DNA from: Burkholderiales bacterium
GTDB lineage: Bacteria; Pseudomonadota; Gammaproteobacteria; Burkholderiales; Burkholderiaceae_E
Assembly: GCA_026399835.1 (NCBI GenBank)
Contig: JAPLQE010000043.1
Coordinates: 36,024-100,023, forward strand
DNA: 64,000 nucleotides
Direction: 5' to 3'
The notes beneath the pieces are model-generated. The model had not been told where the DNA came from, did no database searches, and saw only the letters and a program-made list of their open reading frames with translations. Shown piece by piece: positions 21,779 to 30,751 of the stretch (the first letter of the stretch is position 1; each line of letters starts with the position of its first letter). The position numbers were made by a program, and so were the translations under genes.

Positions 21779-23194
21779 GTGGGATCGAACCCGGAAGACC
21801 AGCGCCCCGAGCCGTTCGCCTCGGCGTTGCGCGGCGCGCTCGCGCGGCTGAACCGCGGGCTGGTCGGGCGCGACGAGCAGGCGCGCTGCCTGCTGCTGGC
21901 AGCGCTGTGCGGCGAGCACGTGCTGCTGATCGGACCGCCCGGCACCGCCAAGAGCGAGCTCGCGCGGCGACTGCGCAGCCTGGTGGGCGGGCGCTACTTC
22001 GAGCGGCTGCTCACCCGCTTCACCGTGCCGGAGGAACTCTTCGGGCCGCTGTCGCTGGCCGCCCTCGACGAGGGCCGTTACCTGCGCGAGATCGACGGCT
22101 ACCTTCCCACCGCCAAGGTGGCCTTCCTCGACGAGGTCTTCAAGGCGAACTCGGCGATCCTCAATGCGCTGCTGACGCTGCTCAACGAGCGCGCCTTCGA
22201 CCAGGGCGCCGATCGCATCGACGTGCCGCTCGCCACGCTCGTGGCGGCCAGCAACGAGGTGCCGGGCGACGACTCGCTGAAGGCCTTCCTGGATCGGTTC
22301 CTGTTCCGCTGCGCCGTCGGGCCGGTCGGCGACGATGCGTTCGAGGCGCTGCTGCGCAGTGCCGATGCGGCGGACGCCGCTCCGGACACCGACGATGACG
22401 GGGCGGGCGGCGGCCTGCTGTCCGCGGACCTGCTGGCCCGGCTCGAGGCGGCTTCGCGCGCGGTGGTGCTGCCGGCGTCGATCGTGGCCGCGCTGAGCGC
22501 CTTGCGCGCCGTGATGGTCGACGCTGCGCTCGAGGTGTCCGACCGGCGCTGGGTGCAGGCCGTGCACGTCCTCCGGGTGGCCGCAGCCACGCACGGGCGG
22601 GCACAGGTCGCCGAGGCGGACCTGTGGCTGATGCGCTGGCTGCTGGCGACCGATGCGGGGCAGGCGCAGCGCATCGAGGCCTGGGTCGCCGAGCGGCTCG
22701 GCGGCGCCCGGGCGCTCGAGCCGGTGCGGCTCGCGCGCGTCGCGCAGGCCTGGGACAAGCAGCTCGAGATCGAGGTGACCGCCACCGAACTGGCCTTCGA
22801 CGACAGCGGCAAGCTCGCGCTCGCGCGCGGCCTGGGCGGCGCGGACGCGGGCACGATGTCCGATGCGGCGCCGCGGATGTCGGCGTTCAGCCGGCGCCGC
22901 CGCTTCGGCGCGAGCCACGTGGGCGCGCGGATCGCCCAGCTCGACGCACTGCTCGCCGAGGTCGACGCCTGGATCGCGGGGGCTCGGGCGCACCGCGACG
23001 CCATCGGCAGCGATCTGAGCGACAACCTCTGGATCCTGCCCGCGTTCGCCGGACAGGTGCTCGGGCGGCTTGCCCAGGGCGAGCATGCGATGCACCGGCT
23101 GCGCGCAATGCTCGAGGGCACCCGCGCGGCCTTCGCCGAACTGCCGCTCGCCGAGACCGACGATGGCCGGATCCCCGAACCCGTTTCGGCCTGA
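21779..23194 (+). CDS. MoxR-type AAA ATPase, RavA-like
   Basis: A 471-residue ATPase. The AAA core spans about 15-210, with Walker A IGPPGTAKSE (51-60), Walker B VAFLDEVFKANSAILNALL (114-132) and sensor-1 VAASNEVP. A helical region and a C-terminal part containing LSDNLWILP follow. This matches the RavA layout (E. coli RavA is about 498 residues). RavA works with the VWA protein ViaA as a chaperone-like pair linked to respiratory complexes and stress. The start is GTG. The next gene, a VWA protein, begins 32 nt before this one ends. The exact substrate cannot be inferred from sequence. Confidence 0.85.
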   Translation: MGSNPEDQRPEPFASALRGALARLNRGLVGRDEQARCLLLAALCGEHVLLIGPPGTAKSELARRLRSLVGGRYFERLLTRFTVPEELFGPLSLAALDEGRYLREIDGYLPTAKVAFLDEVFKANSAILNALLTLLNERAFDQGADRIDVPLATLVAASNEVPGDDSLKAFLDRFLFRCAVGPVGDDAFEALLRSADAADAAPDTDDDGAGGGLLSADLLARLEAASRAVVLPASIVAALSALRAVMVDAALEVSDRRWVQAVHVLRVAAATHGRAQVAEADLWLMRWLLATDAGQAQRIEAWVAERLGGARALEPVRLARVAQAWDKQLEIEVTATELAFDDSGKLALARGLGGADAGTMSDAAPRMSAFSRRRRFGASHVGARIAQLDALLAEVDAWIAGARAHRDAIGSDLSDNLWILPAFAGQVLGRLAQGEHAMHRLRAMLEGTRAAFAELPLAETDDGRIPEPVSA

Positions 23195-24728
23195 CGCGCT
23201 CGAAGCGCGCCTGGCGCCGCTCGACATGCTGCCGCGTACGCTGTGGCTGTCGGCGATCGTCAACAACGAGGGCGATCCGTTCGAGCGCCTGGCCTGGGTG
23301 GCGCGGGCGCGTGATCGGCTGCTCGCGGGCGAGTCGCCGTTCGCCGATGCGCTCGCGCAGCCGTGGCCGCTCGATGTGGCGAACGCCTTCGCACCGGTGC
23401 TCGAGCGCCTGGACCTCGCCGCGCTGTCGCGCGGGCAGCCCGCAGTCGCCGAGCAGGTGATCCGCTCGCTGCTGTGGCATGTCGACCAGGTCGCGACGCT
23501 GTCGGGGGCCATGCCCCGGCAGGCCGCCCTCGGGCGGATCGCCGAGGCGTACGCGGCCGAGTGGCTCGAGCGGGGCGCGGCCCTGCACGAGGTGATGCGG
23601 CTCGTCGAGTCGCTCGACGGCGTGGCCAGCTTCGCACGATGGAGCGAACTGCGGGGGCTGCTGCATTCGGAGTCCTGGCAGCAGATCCTCGAGGCACGCG
23701 AGCTGCTCGAACGCATGCCGCAGCTCGCGGCCCTGATCCGGGGTCTCGGGCGCGCCCGGCCGCGCGAGGACGAGACGCTCGCCTTCGACGACTCGACGGG
23801 CGGCGACGGGCCGCCGCAGTGGGTGCGGCGCGTGAGCGAGCTCGAGCTGCCGGGTACGCCGGTCGAGGTCGAAGGGGTGCGCCGATCGGGCGATCCGGCA
23901 CGGATGCTGCCCATCGAGGCGGTGTGGCGCTCGAGGCGTCTCGACCCGATCCGGGCCAGGCGGCTGCGCCGGCTGTTCGCCGCGCGCCTGGCCGAGCAGT
24001 CGCTGCTCGCCTGGCAGCATCGTGACCGATGGGAGCAGCCCGCCTGGGTGCCCGAGCCCGGCAGCCGGCGGCTGCCGCGTCCGGTTCGCCGGCCGGTGCT
24101 CGAGGCCGGTCCGATCGTGGTCTGCGTCGACACCTCGGCATCGATGTCGGGCGGCCCCGAGCGGGTGGCCAAGGCGATCGTCGTGCAGGTGCTGCGGACC
24201 GCCGCCGCCGAGCGCCGGCGCTGCCACGTCTATGCGTTCGGCGGTGCGGGCGAGGTGGTCGAATGCGAGCTGTCGTCCGACCTTGACGGCCTGCAGCGGC
24301 TTGCCGCGTTCGTCGCCGCGAGCTTCCACGGCGGCACCGACGTCGTCGAGCCGATCGAGCGCGCGCTCGGCCGCATCCGCGAGGCCGGCTGGCGGCAGGC
24401 GGACCTGCTGATCGCATCCGATGGCGAGTTCGGTCCCACCGCCGAGACCGTGGCCTCGGTCCAGGCCGCCCGAGAGAGCCTCGGGCTGCGGGTGCAGGGC
24501 GTGCTGATCGGGGACCGCGAGACCAAGGGGATGCGCTCCATCGTCGACGATACCTTCTGGGTGCGCGACTGGCGCCGCTACGGCGGCCGGCACGGGCAGG
24601 TCGACGCACCGGTCCACGACCGCAATCTCACCGGCCTGTTCTTCCCGAACATCGCGGCCGCGCCCGGCACGGGCGTGCCGCTGCCCGGCATGCGGCCTGG
24701 CGTCGCGACGGGTGACGGGCATGGCTGA
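23163..24728 (+). CDS. VWA-domain protein, ViaA-like
   Basis: With ATG 23163 the protein is 521 residues and overlaps the AAA gene by 32 nt. The N-terminal 300 residues are helical with no recognised motif. The C-terminal von Willebrand A domain (about 316-490) has an intact metal-ion site: DTSAS (323-327), T392 in HGGTD and D420 in IASDGEF. MoxR ATPases and VWA proteins of this type are obligate partners in the RavA-ViaA system, and the tight overlap supports coupled synthesis. E. coli ViaA is about 483 residues, so this one is slightly long. Confidence 0.85.
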   Translation: MAGSPNPFRPDALEARLAPLDMLPRTLWLSAIVNNEGDPFERLAWVARARDRLLAGESPFADALAQPWPLDVANAFAPVLERLDLAALSRGQPAVAEQVIRSLLWHVDQVATLSGAMPRQAALGRIAEAYAAEWLERGAALHEVMRLVESLDGVASFARWSELRGLLHSESWQQILEARELLERMPQLAALIRGLGRARPREDETLAFDDSTGGDGPPQWVRRVSELELPGTPVEVEGVRRSGDPARMLPIEAVWRSRRLDPIRARRLRRLFAARLAEQSLLAWQHRDRWEQPAWVPEPGSRRLPRPVRRPVLEAGPIVVCVDTSASMSGGPERVAKAIVVQVLRTAAAERRRCHVYAFGGAGEVVECELSSDLDGLQRLAAFVAASFHGGTDVVEPIERALGRIREAGWRQADLLIASDGEFGPTAETVASVQAARESLGLRVQGVLIGDRETKGMRSIVDDTFWVRDWRRYGGRHGQVDAPVHDRNLTGLFFPNIAAAPGTGVPLPGMRPGVATGDGHG

Positions 24729-25617
24729 ACGCCGCCTGCGCGCCGCCCTTGCGCTCGCCGCGCTGATGGCCGCGCTGCTCGTCCCCGACCAGGTGGCCCG
24801 TGCGCAGGGCGAGGGCAGCCTCGAACCTGAGCACGCCGCGGCGCCCGCACGCGATGAACCGCCCCGCATCGAGCCGCGGCGCGTGCTGGCTTCGGTCGAT
24901 CCGGAGCGCGAGATGAGCCCCGACGAGGCCCGGGCCTTGCAGGCCGCGGTGCGCGAGGCGAGGGAGGACACGGGAGACGCGTTGCTGCGCGAGCGCATCG
25001 CCTGCTATCGGCGCTTCTTCGTCACCCACTGCCTGGCCGACGTCGGACAACGCGAGCGGCTGGTGCGAGCGCGGCTCGACCGGCTGGAGGTCGCAGCGAA
25101 TCGGACGCTGCGCGAGCATTCGGCGCTGGAGCTGAATGCACGGACTGCGACTGAACTCGAGCGCCGCGAGGCGGCCGAGCCGGACGATTCGGCCAGGCGC
25201 GACGAGAACCGGCGTGCCTACGAGTCCCGCCAGGCGGCCGCCGAGCTCGAGCAGGCACGGCGCGAGGCGCAGGCCCCGGATCTCGCTCGCCAGGCAGAGG
25301 CCAACCGCAGCGAGCGCGCGCGCCGCGATGCCGAGGCCGCCGCCCGGCGGCGGGACGCCGAGACGCGTTCGCGGCAGGACGCGCCGAACGCCGCGGCGCG
25401 GGCCCGCGCCCTCGAGGCGCGGCGCCTGGAGCGCGAGGCGGGCGAGGCCCGCGAGCAGCTGCGGCGCGAGTCGCGCAAGGCCGATCGCGAACGTCGCGAG
25501 CAGGAGGCCCGCAAGCGCGGCGAGTCGCCCCGTTCCGTCCGTCCCGGGCGTCCGCCTCAGGAGGCCGCGGCGCCGAAGGCGCCGGACGGGGCGGGTGCGC
25601 CCTCTGCGCCGCGCTGA
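24721..25617 (+). CDS. Secreted Arg/Ala/Glu-rich coiled-coil protein
   Basis: About 298 residues. Residues 1-30 are a signal peptide (RAALALAALMAALLVP ... ARAQ). Around 75-130 there is a short folded segment with two cysteines, ERIACYRRFFVTHCLADVGQ. From about 140 to the end the protein is a long highly charged helix (LEQARREAQA, RRDAEAAARRRDAE and similar), which should form an extended coiled coil in the periplasm. ATG 24721 overlaps the end of the VWA gene by 8 nt; a GTG at 24712 is an alternative. I recognise no named family, and part of the sequence composition reflects high G+C. Its overlap with the VWA gene suggests the same operon. Confidence 0.7.
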   Translation: MAERRLRAALALAALMAALLVPDQVARAQGEGSLEPEHAAAPARDEPPRIEPRRVLASVDPEREMSPDEARALQAAVREAREDTGDALLRERIACYRRFFVTHCLADVGQRERLVRARLDRLEVAANRTLREHSALELNARTATELERREAAEPDDSARRDENRRAYESRQAAAELEQARREAQAPDLARQAEANRSERARRDAEAAARRRDAETRSRQDAPNAAARARALEARRLEREAGEAREQLRRESRKADRERREQEARKRGESPRSVRPGRPPQEAAAPKAPDGAGAPSAPR

Positions 25618-25639
25618 GGCGGGTCGGGCTGACGGCGGG

Positions 25640-26416
25640 TCAGACCAGGATCGCCTGATCGAGCCGGAGCAGCACCATCGAGCAGTTGTCGCCGCGACCC
25701 CGGGCCCGATCCCGTGCCAGGTCGATCAGCGATTCGAGCACGGCGCGCGGCGCGTCGGACTCGACCGCGCCGGCGATCTCCTCGTCCGAGAGGTCGCGCC
25801 AGGCGCCGTCGGAGCAGAGCAGGAACGCGTCACCGACCCGCGGCTCCCGGATGCCCGAGACGGTGGGGCAGGGCACCCGGCTGCCGCCGAGCGCCTGGGT
25901 CAGGCGTCCGGCCGACGGATGCAGCCGTGCGAGCTCGGCGCTCAGCCGGCCCTCCCGGCGCAGCTGCTCGCCGTAGGTGTCGTCGAGGCTGCGATGCACG
26001 ACCTGCCCGTCGCGCACATGGTAGACGCGGCTGTCGCCGATGTGGCACCAGTCGACGCGGTTCGGCTGCACCAGCACCGCGGCGAGGGTCGAGTGGGGCT
26101 CGAGGGCCGCCGTGATCCCGGCGAGCTGGAGCACCACGTGCACCTCGGCGACCAGATCCTCGAAGAAGCGGTCGGCCGGATCATCCGGGCCGTGCGCATC
26201 GAACAGCAGCTGGGCCGTGCTCATCACCTGCTCGGACGCCAGCGAGCCACCGGCCCGTCCGCCCACGCCATCGGCGAGCAGGCCGAGCACGCAGCGCGGC
26301 GCGCGACGTCCGCGCAGGATCGCGACGCGGTCCTGCTGCTCGGGGCGGTCGCCGCGATCCTGTGCGGCACAAGCGGCGATCGAGAAGACGTGCGGACTCT
26401 CTTGGACGGGGGTCAT
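25640..26416 (-). CDS. PP2C-family serine/threonine protein phosphatase
   Basis: From ATG 26416 the protein has 258 residues and no membrane segment. Metal-binding aspartates typical of PP2C are present: D29 in PEQQDRVAI, D49 in LLADGVGG, the aspartate of LLCSDGAWRDLSD, and the last in RGRGDNCSMVLLR. CHIGDSRVYHVRDG is the conserved central block. It removes phosphate from Ser/Thr proteins; no kinase gene is nearby. It converges with the coiled-coil gene (22-nt gap) and diverges from the YdcH-like gene. A frame open to 26509 would add a doubtful 31-residue leader. Confidence 0.92.
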   Translation of the reverse strand: MTPVQESPHVFSIAACAAQDRGDRPEQQDRVAILRGRRAPRCVLGLLADGVGGRAGGSLASEQVMSTAQLLFDAHGPDDPADRFFEDLVAEVHVVLQLAGITAALEPHSTLAAVLVQPNRVDWCHIGDSRVYHVRDGQVVHRSLDDTYGEQLRREGRLSAELARLHPSAGRLTQALGGSRVPCPTVSGIREPRVGDAFLLCSDGAWRDLSDEEIAGAVESDAPRAVLESLIDLARDRARGRGDNCSMVLLRLDQAILV

Positions 26417-26431
26417 GGTGCGGCTTATGAT
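26402..26431 (+). promoter_or_regulatory. Possible promoter for the ydcH-like/helicase operon
   Basis: TTGGAC (26402-26407), an 18-nt spacer and TATGAT (26426-26431) form a modest sigma-70-like promoter about 60 nt ahead of the ATG at 26491. The -35 lies inside the first codons of the divergent phosphatase gene. Confidence 0.4.
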
Positions 26432-26490
26432 TCCACCCCCGCCCTGGGACGGGAACGACCACTCATCGGCACGAATCGAGACCGTCACGC

Positions 26491-26691
26491 ATGCAAGATC
26501 CGGAGGCACTGAAACGCAGGATCGCCGAGCTCCAGAACGAGCACCGTGGGCTGGATGCCACGATCGCCGGACTGGGCGGAGCCCTCCCGCTGGACGAGAT
26601 GCAGATCCGGCGGCTGAAGAAGCGCAAGCTCCAGATCAAGGACACGATCGTCCTGCTGCAGATGCAGCTGACGCCGGACGTCCCGGCGTGA
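26491..26691 (+). CDS. YdcH-like small coiled-coil protein (DUF465)
   Basis: A 66-residue protein made almost entirely of two helices, including EALKRRIAELQNEHRGLDA and the family-typical block EMQIRRLKKRKLQIKDTI. DUF465/YdcH proteins are small, widespread and of unknown function. Its TGA overlaps the GTG start of the following helicase (GTGA), so translation is likely coupled. Confidence 0.85.
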   Translation: MQDPEALKRRIAELQNEHRGLDATIAGLGGALPLDEMQIRRLKKRKLQIKDTIVLLQMQLTPDVPA

Positions 26692-28829
26692 TCGGGGACG
26701 CGAACCCGCTCGGCGCCGTCGACCCGGACCTGCCCGAAGCCGCTCGGACCGCGCTCGCCGAGGGCGGCCCGCTGGCGCGGGCGATGCCCGGATTCCGGCC
26801 ACGTGCCGGCCAGCAGGCGCTGGCCGCGAGCATCGGCCGTGCGGTCGCCGAGCGTGGCACGCTGGTGGCCGAGGCCGGCACCGGTACCGGCAAGACCTAC
26901 GCCTATCTCGTCCCGCTGCTGCTGGCAGGCGGCAAGGCGATGATCTCGACCGGCACCCGCCATCTGCAGGACCAGCTGCATGCGCGCGACCTGCCGGTGG
27001 TGCGGGCGGCGCTCGGTGCGGGGCTGCAGACCGCGCTGCTCAAGGGCCGCGCCAACTACGTCTGCCATCACCACCTCGAGCGTCATCTCGCCGACGGGCG
27101 GTTCCCGGACCCGGGTACGCCGCTGAAGCTGCGACGCATCCACCGGTTCGCCGGCGTGAGCGCGAGCGGCGACCGGGCCGAGTGCACCGACCTGCCCGAG
27201 GACGACCCCGCCTGGGGCTACGCGACCTCGAGCCGCGAGAACTGCCTCGGCCAGGACTGCCCCGAGCTGTCGCGGTGTTTCGTCGTGCGAGCCCGGCGCG
27301 AGGCGATGAACGCCGACCTGGTGGTGGTGAACCACCACCTCTTCTGCGCCGATCTGGCGCTGCGCGAGGACTCCCTCGGCGAGCTGCTGCCGACCGCGGA
27401 CGCGGTGGTCTTCGACGAGGCCCACCAGCTGCCCGAGGCGGCCACCGAGTTCTTCGGCGAAGCGGTGTCGACGCGCCAGCTCTTCGAGCTCGCCCGGGAC
27501 CTGGTCCGTGCCGGCGTGGTCCAGGCGCCGGACGGCGCGGACTGGCGCGCACTCGCCGACCGCCTCGAGCATGCGAGCCGCGAGCTGCGCCTGGCCTTCG
27601 AGGGTGGCGAGGACCGCGGCCGCGCGCTGCGGGGCGCAGCGCGCGGCGCGGTCTCGCGGCGCTGGACGGCCGAGCAGCTGCGCGCATTGCCCGAGCTCGA
27701 GGACACGCTCGATGCGGTCCTCGCGGACCTGGTCTCGGTCTCGGCGATCGTCGCGGTGAACGCCGGTCGCGGTCCGGACCTCGACCGCTGCGGGCTGCGT
27801 GCGACCGAGATCGGCGAGCGGCTGCAGCGCTGGAACGCCGCGCTCGCTGCGGACGAGCGGGGCGGGCGTCCCGCGCCGCGCGCCCTGGACGTCGACGAGA
27901 ACGACGGCGTGATCGTGATCGAGCCCGAGGGGGCCGCCCCGCCGGCGCCCGGCGCGGACGACCCGGCGGTCGTCTGGGCCGAGACCGGCACGCAGCATGC
28001 GACGCTGCGCCGCACGCCGCTGTCGGTCGCGGCCTCGTTCGAGCGCCACCGCGCCGGCACGCCGCGCGCCTGGATCTTCCTGTCGGCGACGCTGTCGGTC
28101 GGCGGGGACTTCGCCCACTTCGTCGAGGCGCTCGGCCTGCACGATGCCCGCTGCGAACGCTGGGACAGCCCGTTCGACTTCGAGCGGCAAGCCGCGCTCT
28201 GGATTCCGCGGGGCATCGGCGAGGCCTCTGCGCCGGGCTTCGCGCAGCGCGTCGCCCAGGCGGCCTGGCCGCTGCTGGTCGCCAACCGCGGCCGTGCGTT
28301 CTTCCTCTGCACGACGCTGCGCGCCATGCGCGAGATCGCCGAGCGGCTGGGCGAGCTCGACGCCGCCGAGGGCATCGGCCTGACGCGCCTGGTGCAGGGC
28401 GAGGCACCGCGCCCGCTGCTGCTCGAGCGCTTCCGGACCGAACCGAACGCGGTGCTGATCGGCAGCGCGAGCTTCTGGGAGGGTGTCGACGTCGCCGGCG
28501 ACGCGCTGTCGCTGGTGGTCATCGACAAGCTGCCGTTCGCGCCGCCCGACGACCCGGTCGTCAAGGCGCGAGGCGAGGCGCTGCGCCGGGCCGGACGCGA
28601 TCCGTTCTCGCACGAGCAGCTGCCCGCTGCGGCGATGGCGCTCAAGCAGGGGGCCGGGCGACTCATCCGGTCGGAAGGGGACCGGGGCGTGCTGCTGGTC
28701 TGCGACGAGCGCCTGGTGACACGCGGCTACGGGCGCCGCCTGATCGCGAGCCTGCCGCCCTTCAGGCGTGTCGAGCGGTGGCAGGACGCCGTGCCCTTCC
28801 TGCCCGGGCGCGAGACCCCCGCGGGCTGA
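26688..28829 (+). CDS. DinG/YoaA-family ATP-dependent DNA helicase
   Basis: A 713-residue superfamily 2, XPD-like 5'-3' helicase. Walker A AGTGTGKT is at 63-70 and the DEAH box DEAHQLPE at 243-250. Four cysteines with iron-sulfur-cluster spacing lie between them: C126, C186, C191 and C197 (YVCHHHLE, ENCLGQDC, SRCFVV). C-terminal helicase motifs include IFLSATLSVGGDF, GSASFWEGVDVAGD and QGAGRLIRSEGDRGVLLVCD. This protein most resembles YoaA. Such helicases help resolve replication damage. The GTG start overlaps the stop of the small upstream gene. Confidence 0.93.
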   Translation: MIGDANPLGAVDPDLPEAARTALAEGGPLARAMPGFRPRAGQQALAASIGRAVAERGTLVAEAGTGTGKTYAYLVPLLLAGGKAMISTGTRHLQDQLHARDLPVVRAALGAGLQTALLKGRANYVCHHHLERHLADGRFPDPGTPLKLRRIHRFAGVSASGDRAECTDLPEDDPAWGYATSSRENCLGQDCPELSRCFVVRARREAMNADLVVVNHHLFCADLALREDSLGELLPTADAVVFDEAHQLPEAATEFFGEAVSTRQLFELARDLVRAGVVQAPDGADWRALADRLEHASRELRLAFEGGEDRGRALRGAARGAVSRRWTAEQLRALPELEDTLDAVLADLVSVSAIVAVNAGRGPDLDRCGLRATEIGERLQRWNAALAADERGGRPAPRALDVDENDGVIVIEPEGAAPPAPGADDPAVVWAETGTQHATLRRTPLSVAASFERHRAGTPRAWIFLSATLSVGGDFAHFVEALGLHDARCERWDSPFDFERQAALWIPRGIGEASAPGFAQRVAQAAWPLLVANRGRAFFLCTTLRAMREIAERLGELDAAEGIGLTRLVQGEAPRPLLLERFRTEPNAVLIGSASFWEGVDVAGDALSLVVIDKLPFAPPDDPVVKARGEALRRAGRDPFSHEQLPAAAMALKQGAGRLIRSEGDRGVLLVCDERLVTRGYGRRLIASLPPFRRVERWQDAVPFLPGRETPAG

Positions 28830-28883
28830 GACGCCGCGAACGGACCTGCCGCGCGTCCAGACCCGGCGTTCGGCGGGCCGGGC

Positions 28884-29711
28884 TCAGCGCCAGACCTGCC
28901 ACCACGAGCGATCGGCGAACTGCAGGCCGTTGGCGAACAGCGCGGTGTCGGGGAAGTTGCGGCGCAGGATGCTCTCGGAATCGCCCCTCAGTTCCTCGAG
29001 ACCGAGCCGCTCGTACGACTTCATCATGATGAAGAGCGCCTCCTCGACCGCGGGCGCCCCCTGGTACTGCGCCACCACGCTCTGGGCGCGGTTCACCGCC
29101 GCGAGGAACGCGCCGCGGGTGTAGTAGTAGCGCGCGATGTGGACCTCGCCACCCGCCATCGCATTGACGAGATAGCGCATGCGCAGCCGGGAATCCTCGG
29201 CGTACTTGCTGTCCGGGTAGCGCACGAGGACCTGCCGGAATGCCTCGAAGGATTCGCGCGCCGCCTTGAGGTCGCGCTCGGAGAGGTCCTGGCCGCCGAG
29301 CCGGGCCAGCGCGCCCTGCTCGTCGTTGAAGTTGATCAGACCCTTCAGGTAGTAGGCGTAGTCGAGCTTGTCGCTCGTCGGATAGAGCCGGATGAACCGC
29401 TCGATCGCGACCAGGGCCTGCGTGCGGTCGTTTTCCTTGTAGAACGCGAACGCGGTATCGAGCTGCGCCTGCTGCGCCCAGGCACCGAACGGATAGCGCG
29501 ACTCGAGCTTGGTCAGCAGCTTCACCGCTTCACCATAGCGGCCGGCGGCGATCTCGTCCTTGGCTTCCGCGTAGATTTCGCTGGGCGTCATCTTCGCGGT
29601 ACGATCGACCTCGCCTTTTCCGAAGATGCCGCAACCCGCGAGCGCCGTCAGCACGAGGACCGCGGTCACGGCACGCCGCACCCCGGCGAGAGTCATCATC
29701 GCCATCATCAT
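28884..29711 (-). CDS. bamD: Outer-membrane assembly lipoprotein BamD
   Basis: A 275-residue lipoprotein with signal peptide and lipobox LTALAGC (lipidated C27). Five TPR-like repeats follow: EIYAEAKDEIAAGRYGEAVK, LESRYPFGAWAQQAQLDTAF, AIERFIRLYPTSDKLDYAYY, and FRQVLVRYPDSKYAEDSRLR with YYYTRGAFLAAVNRA. BamD is an essential part of the BAM complex that inserts beta-barrel proteins. Several ATGs lie in a row (29711, 29708, 29705, 29699, 29696). I chose the first because GGACGGGG precedes it. The gene is divergent from rluD with only 8 nt between the two start codons, so each promoter must lie inside the other gene. Confidence 0.95.
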   Translation of the reverse strand: MMMAMMTLAGVRRAVTAVLVLTALAGCGIFGKGEVDRTAKMTPSEIYAEAKDEIAAGRYGEAVKLLTKLESRYPFGAWAQQAQLDTAFAFYKENDRTQALVAIERFIRLYPTSDKLDYAYYLKGLINFNDEQGALARLGGQDLSERDLKAARESFEAFRQVLVRYPDSKYAEDSRLRMRYLVNAMAGGEVHIARYYYTRGAFLAAVNRAQSVVAQYQGAPAVEEALFIMMKSYERLGLEELRGDSESILRRNFPDTALFANGLQFADRSWWQVWR

Positions 29712-29719
29712 CCCCGTCC

Positions 29720-30751
29720 ATGCAAGAGCAACCTGCCGATTATAGCGAAGGGGGTCTGGCAGAGGCCGCGCTCGTGGACGACGACGGCGCCGCGGCCGGC
29801 TACGCGCTGCCCGCGCCGCTGCACTTCGAGGCACGCATCGGTGCGGGCGAGCGGCTCGACCGATTCCTGGCCGCACGCATCGAAGGCGTCTCGCGCACCC
29901 GCATCCAGCGCTGGATCGCGCTCGGCGCGGTCATGGTCGACGGCGTGCCGGCCCCCTCGAGTCGGCGGCTGCGCGGGCTCGAGTCGGTGGATGCGTGGCC
30001 GCTGCCGAACGAGGCCGAGCGCGCCTTCGAGCCCGACGACATCCCGCTGCAGGTCGTCCACGAGGACGCCGACCTGATGATCGTCGAGAAGCCGGCCGGG
30101 CTGGTCGTGCACCCTGCGCCCGGCAACTGGCGCGGCACCCTGATGAACGGGCTGCTGCATGCCCGACCCGACTCGGCGGCCCTGCCGCGTGCGGGTATCG
30201 TGCACCGCCTGGACAAGGACACCAGCGGCCTGATGATGGTCGCGCGCAGCGAGCGTGCCTTCGAGCGGCTCACCGCCGCGCTCGCCGCCCGCACCATCGG
30301 CCGGCGCTATCTCGCGGTGGTGGAGGGCACGCCGCTGACGCAGTTCACCATCGATGCGCCGATCGGCCGCGACCCGAAGGACCGTCTGCGGATGGCAGTC
30401 GTCGAACCCGAGCGTGGCCGGCGCGCGGTCACGCATGTCCTGCGCCTGGCGGCCGCTGCGGGCGCCGCCACCGTGGAGTGCCGACTGGAGACCGGCCGCA
30501 CCCATCAGATCCGCGTGCACCTGGCCAGCCGAGGCCATGCGCTGGTCGGCGACATCGGCTACGGCGGGCGCGTGCGGGCGGGTTTCGCCCGCCAGGCGCT
30601 GCATGCATGGCGGCTCGAGTTCACGCATCCGACCCGCGAGCAGCCGATGCGATTCAGCAGTCCCGTCCCGGCCGACATGGTCGCGCTGCTCGGTGCGCTC
30701 GGGCTGCCGGTGCCCGATCCGGCCGAGGCGTTCGCGGACCCGACGCGGTGA
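29720..30751 (+). CDS. rluD: 23S rRNA pseudouridine synthase RluD
   Basis: A 343-residue protein with an N-terminal S4 RNA-binding domain (about 43-90, ERLDRFLAARIEG) and a pseudouridine synthase catalytic domain. The catalytic aspartate is D165 in GIVHRLDKDTSGL, and EKPAGLVVHP precedes it. RluD modifies helix 69 of 23S rRNA. The first 35 residues are acidic and variable, and the bamD -10 box lies inside this stretch; a GTG at 29774 is an alternative start that would leave more room for promoters. The stop overlaps the pgeF GTG start. Confidence 0.95.
   Translation: MQEQPADYSEGGLAEAALVDDDGAAAGYALPAPLHFEARIGAGERLDRFLAARIEGVSRTRIQRWIALGAVMVDGVPAPSSRRLRGLESVDAWPLPNEAERAFEPDDIPLQVVHEDADLMIVEKPAGLVVHPAPGNWRGTLMNGLLHARPDSAALPRAGIVHRLDKDTSGLMMVARSERAFERLTAALAARTIGRRYLAVVEGTPLTQFTIDAPIGRDPKDRLRMAVVEPERGRRAVTHVLRLAAAAGAATVECRLETGRTHQIRVHLASRGHALVGDIGYGGRVRAGFARQALHAWRLEFTHPTREQPMRFSSPVPADMVALLGALGLPVPDPAEAFADPTR
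29739..29744 (-). promoter_or_regulatory. bamD -10 box (TATAAT) inside the start of rluD
   Basis: On the minus strand the perfect -10 hexamer TATAAT runs from 29744 to 29739, 27 nt before the bamD ATG. No good -35 box is seen at 16-18 nt. The site lies within the first ten codons of rluD as annotated from ATG 29720. Confidence 0.6.
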
